From assembly GCF_018613675.1 (NCBI RefSeq), contig NZ_JAGGPQ010000005.1:186001-250000 (forward strand): a stretch of 64,000 nt of DNA. The letters run 5' to 3'. A program made the position numbers and the translations under genes. The notes under the pieces were generated by a model, which saw only the letters and a list, made by a program, of their open reading frames with translations, was not told the DNA's origin and ran no database searches. Position 1 is the first letter of the stretch. Each line of letters opens with the position of its first letter. Below, one piece after another: positions 61,932 to 64,000 of this stretch. This stretch comes from Arthrobacter sp. ISL-85 (GTDB taxonomy: Bacteria; Actinomycetota; Actinomycetes; Actinomycetales; Micrococcaceae).

Positions 61932-64000
61932 GCACCGCACCGGGCCGTTCCCCGCAAACCCGTCTACCGCAAACCCGTATCCCGCAGATGCGTACCCCCC
62001 GCAAAGCCGCCAACCAGGAGTCGGCGTTCGCGGACGGCCAGCCGCTGCGGCACTTCCTGCTCGACGCCGGAGCCCTGGTGGTCCTGCTGGGCCTGGGCCT
62101 GCTCGGCTTCGGCCTGAGCTTCGGCGGGGACCCCTACTACCTGTTGTCCGGGTTTGGCGGCATCATCCTGGGCCTGGCCATCGGCGCGGCAAACGCGCAC
62201 CTGCGCCTGGGCCTGCTGATCACCACCGCCCTGGCCCTTGCCGCATACCTGGTCCTGGGCACCTGGCTCGCGGTGCCGGATTCCGCCATCGCCGGCGTGG
62301 TCCCCTCCCTGGACTCGCTGCGGACCCTGCTCCTTGGCGTCGTCTTCGCCTGGAAGGACATGCTCACGGTGGGCGTGCCCGTGGGAACTGCCGGCGGCGT
62401 GCTCATTGTGCCCTTCCTGAGCTCACTGATCACGGCGCTCGTCGCCGCAGTGCTGACATGGCGCGCCAAGAGCCCCTACCTGCCCCTCCTGCCGGTACTG
62501 ATCCTGTTCGTCACGGGCATCGCCTTCAGCACCAATGCCGCGTTCCTGACCCTGGAACGCGGCATTGGCCTGACCGTGCTCGGCATCGCCTGGGCAACCT
62601 TCCGCCGCGACGCCCTGCGGCGGAGCAACACCCGCCGCGTGTCCGTCAACAACCCGCAGACGGACACCGCCGCCGCACGGCGTGCGAGGATCCGAAGGCT
62701 GGGAATGGCGGCGGGAGTCATCGCCATCAGCGTGGGGGTCACCGCGGTGGCCGCCCCGCTGGTCAGCGCAGGGGAAGACCGGAAAGTGCTCCGTAACGTG
62801 GTGGTGCCGCCGTTCGACCCCAAGGACTACATCACGCCCCTGGCGAGCTTCCGGACGTACGTCAAGGACAAGAAGGACGACACCCTGTTCGTGGTCAAAG
62901 GCCTCCCGTGGGACGGCAGGGTCCGGCTCGGCGCCCTGGATGCGTTCAACGGCACCAACTACAACATGGATCCCAACGGCTCAGGCAACTTCAGCAAGGT
63001 GGGCGATGCGAAGTCCATCAACACCCTCGCCGATTCTTCCGGGGTAGTGCCCACCAACGACTACTCGATCAGCATCAACATTGAGGACTACCAGGGCTAC
63101 TTTGTCCCGGGGGGCCGTAAAACCACCGGCATCAGCTTTGACCAATCCGGCTCCGCCGCCGCTGCGGGCCTCTACTTCAACCCGGGATCCGACACCGCAG
63201 TGACCACCAGCGGGCTGTCCCGCGGAGACTCCTACAGCGTCCAGGTCTCCGACCCCGTCAAGCTCGAGCACGGGCAGCTGACGCAGTACGACTTCGCCAA
63301 GGTTTCGCTCCCGGACGCCCTGGAGGTCCCGCCGGTGGTGGGATCGCAGGCCAACGACCTGTCCGCCGATGCGCCCACCGCCATCGACCGGGTGCGCCAG
63401 ATCGAAGCCCATTTCCAAAAGACGGGGGCGTTCAGCAACGGCCTGGTCAGCGAGGGCCAGCTGCCCAGCGTCTCGGGCCACGGTTCAGCCCGGATCCGCA
63501 GTCTGCTCACGGCCAAGCAGATGCTCGGCGACGACGAGCAGTACGCGGTGGCCATGTCCCTGATGCTCCGGCACCTGGGCATCCCGTCCCGCGTGGTGAT
63601 GGGTTTCTATCCTGAGCCGACCAGCCCGGAGAACGGCGCAGGGGAGGTGAAGATCACCGGAAAGGACGTCCACGCCTGGGTGGAGGTGGCGTTTGATCGG
63701 GTGGGCTGGGTCAGCTTTGATCCCACCCCGCCCAAGGACAACATTCCCATTCCGCCGGACCCCGAGAACAAGTCCAAGCCCAAGCCGCAGGTGCTGCAGC
63801 CGCCGCCCCCGCCGCAGGAGCCGGCAGACCTGCCGCCGGATTCCTCACCGGACGCGCTGGACGCGGACCAGAAGAAGGACAACCCCTGGCTGTTCTGGGG
63901 TGCCCTCCTTGGCGCTTTGGGCGTCGTCGCGATCCCACTGGTGGTCCTGGCCGTGCCGCTGTTGCTCATCGCCCTGTTGAAGACACGACGGCGGAAGTCG
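61928..64000 (+). CDS. TgpA-like membrane transglutaminase homologue (3' end outside window)
   Basis: 691 codons are visible; the gene continues past 64000. A basic N-terminus precedes about six hydrophobic segments between residues 40 and 240 plus one near 260-280, then a ~250-residue extracytoplasmic domain and a transglutaminase-like core, a Pro-rich linker and a final helix near 660-685. The core keeps H582 (KDVHAWVEVAF) and D598 (SFDPTPP), but the catalytic cysteine position is Asp: LGDDEQYAVAMSLML, D536. It is therefore probably not an active transglutaminase. Coupled to DUF58 through an ATGA overlap. Confidence 0.9.
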   Translation, partial: MSTAPGRSPQTRLPQTRIPQMRTPRKAANQESAFADGQPLRHFLLDAGALVVLLGLGLLGFGLSFGGDPYYLLSGFGGIILGLAIGAANAHLRLGLLITTALALAAYLVLGTWLAVPDSAIAGVVPSLDSLRTLLLGVVFAWKDMLTVGVPVGTAGGVLIVPFLSSLITALVAAVLTWRAKSPYLPLLPVLILFVTGIAFSTNAAFLTLERGIGLTVLGIAWATFRRDALRRSNTRRVSVNNPQTDTAAARRARIRRLGMAAGVIAISVGVTAVAAPLVSAGEDRKVLRNVVVPPFDPKDYITPLASFRTYVKDKKDDTLFVVKGLPWDGRVRLGALDAFNGTNYNMDPNGSGNFSKVGDAKSINTLADSSGVVPTNDYSISINIEDYQGYFVPGGRKTTGISFDQSGSAAAAGLYFNPGSDTAVTTSGLSRGDSYSVQVSDPVKLEHGQLTQYDFAKVSLPDALEVPPVVGSQANDLSADAPTAIDRVRQIEAHFQKTGAFSNGLVSEGQLPSVSGHGSARIRSLLTAKQMLGDDEQYAVAMSLMLRHLGIPSRVVMGFYPEPTSPENGAGEVKITGKDVHAWVEVAFDRVGWVSFDPTPPKDNIPIPPDPENKSKPKPQVLQPPPPPQEPADLPPDSSPDALDADQKKDNPWLFWGALLGALGVVAIPLVVLAVPLLLIALLKTRRRKS

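Noticed and set aside
1..64000. CRISPR arrays, tRNA or rRNA genes, transposases, att sites
   Set aside because: None recognised on reading through; the only tandem array (23634-23684) has no spacers and too few units for CRISPR.

Overview
The window is high-GC actinobacterial chromosome. Gene content and protein sequences fit a Micrococcaceae member of the Arthrobacter/Pseudarthrobacter type: rplY-pth, a SufS/SufU pair, an Rv1264-like adenylate cyclase, an AccA3/AccD/AccE-type carboxylase, a GTG/TTG-rich start set and GlnR-like boxes. The genus is inferred from gene style, not from a search. I saw no rRNA, tRNA, CRISPR array, insertion sequence or prophage gene.

Layout. 1-6340: end of rplY, pth, then two paralogous large STAND/LuxR regulators. 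6341-6897: a 557-bp gap with short repeats and hairpins only. 6898-8696: sufS-sufU (cysteine desulfurase and sulfur carrier). 8783-11056 (minus): a small membrane protein, a DUF2505 protein and an SDR/DUF2867 protein. 11305-15801: mfd and a YdjM-like membrane hydrolase. 15886-16921 (minus): deoC and a small membrane protein. 17044-33365 holds assimilatory nitrate/nitrite metabolism in two blocks. Block one is nirB, cobA (siroheme methyltransferase), a HemD-winged-helix regulator and a short FAD protein on the minus strand, with nirD divergent. Block two is narK, a molybdopterin nitrate reductase and its flavoprotein/[2Fe-2S] partner on the minus strand. Between the blocks sit a phosphosugar mutase, a purine nucleoside phosphorylase, an LpdA-type flavoprotein and a broken aldehyde dehydrogenase fragment. 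Four half-sites on an 11-bp pitch between nirB and nirD look like a GlnR operator.

33645-47238: an MHS transporter, a class-I amidotransferase, an NTF2-like protein, a biotin carboxylase/BCCP protein, maf, an MMPL exporter with its TetR repressor, a secreted repeat protein, a DAACS symporter, a PAP2 phosphatase and a DUF885 peptidase-like protein. 47281-52987: carboxylase epsilon and beta subunits, an SDR, biotin ligase BirA, a membrane bPH2 protein and a pH-sensor-type adenylate cyclase. The carboxylase alpha, beta and epsilon subunits and the ligase that would biotinylate alpha all lie within about 15 kb.

53371-64000: a 2040-residue membrane-anchored Ig-like/FN3 repeat protein, a MoxR AAA+ ATPase, a DUF58 protein and a TgpA-like membrane transglutaminase that runs off the window and lacks the usual catalytic cysteine. 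This is the least understood system here and the best candidate for new biology: an envelope module of giant surface protein, chaperone-like ATPase, DUF58 adaptor and pseudo-transglutaminase. Its first gene also changes codon style sharply near 54400.

A recurring feature is a TANNNT hexamer 6-7 nt before an ATG or GTG at eight genes, which suggests widespread leaderless transcription.
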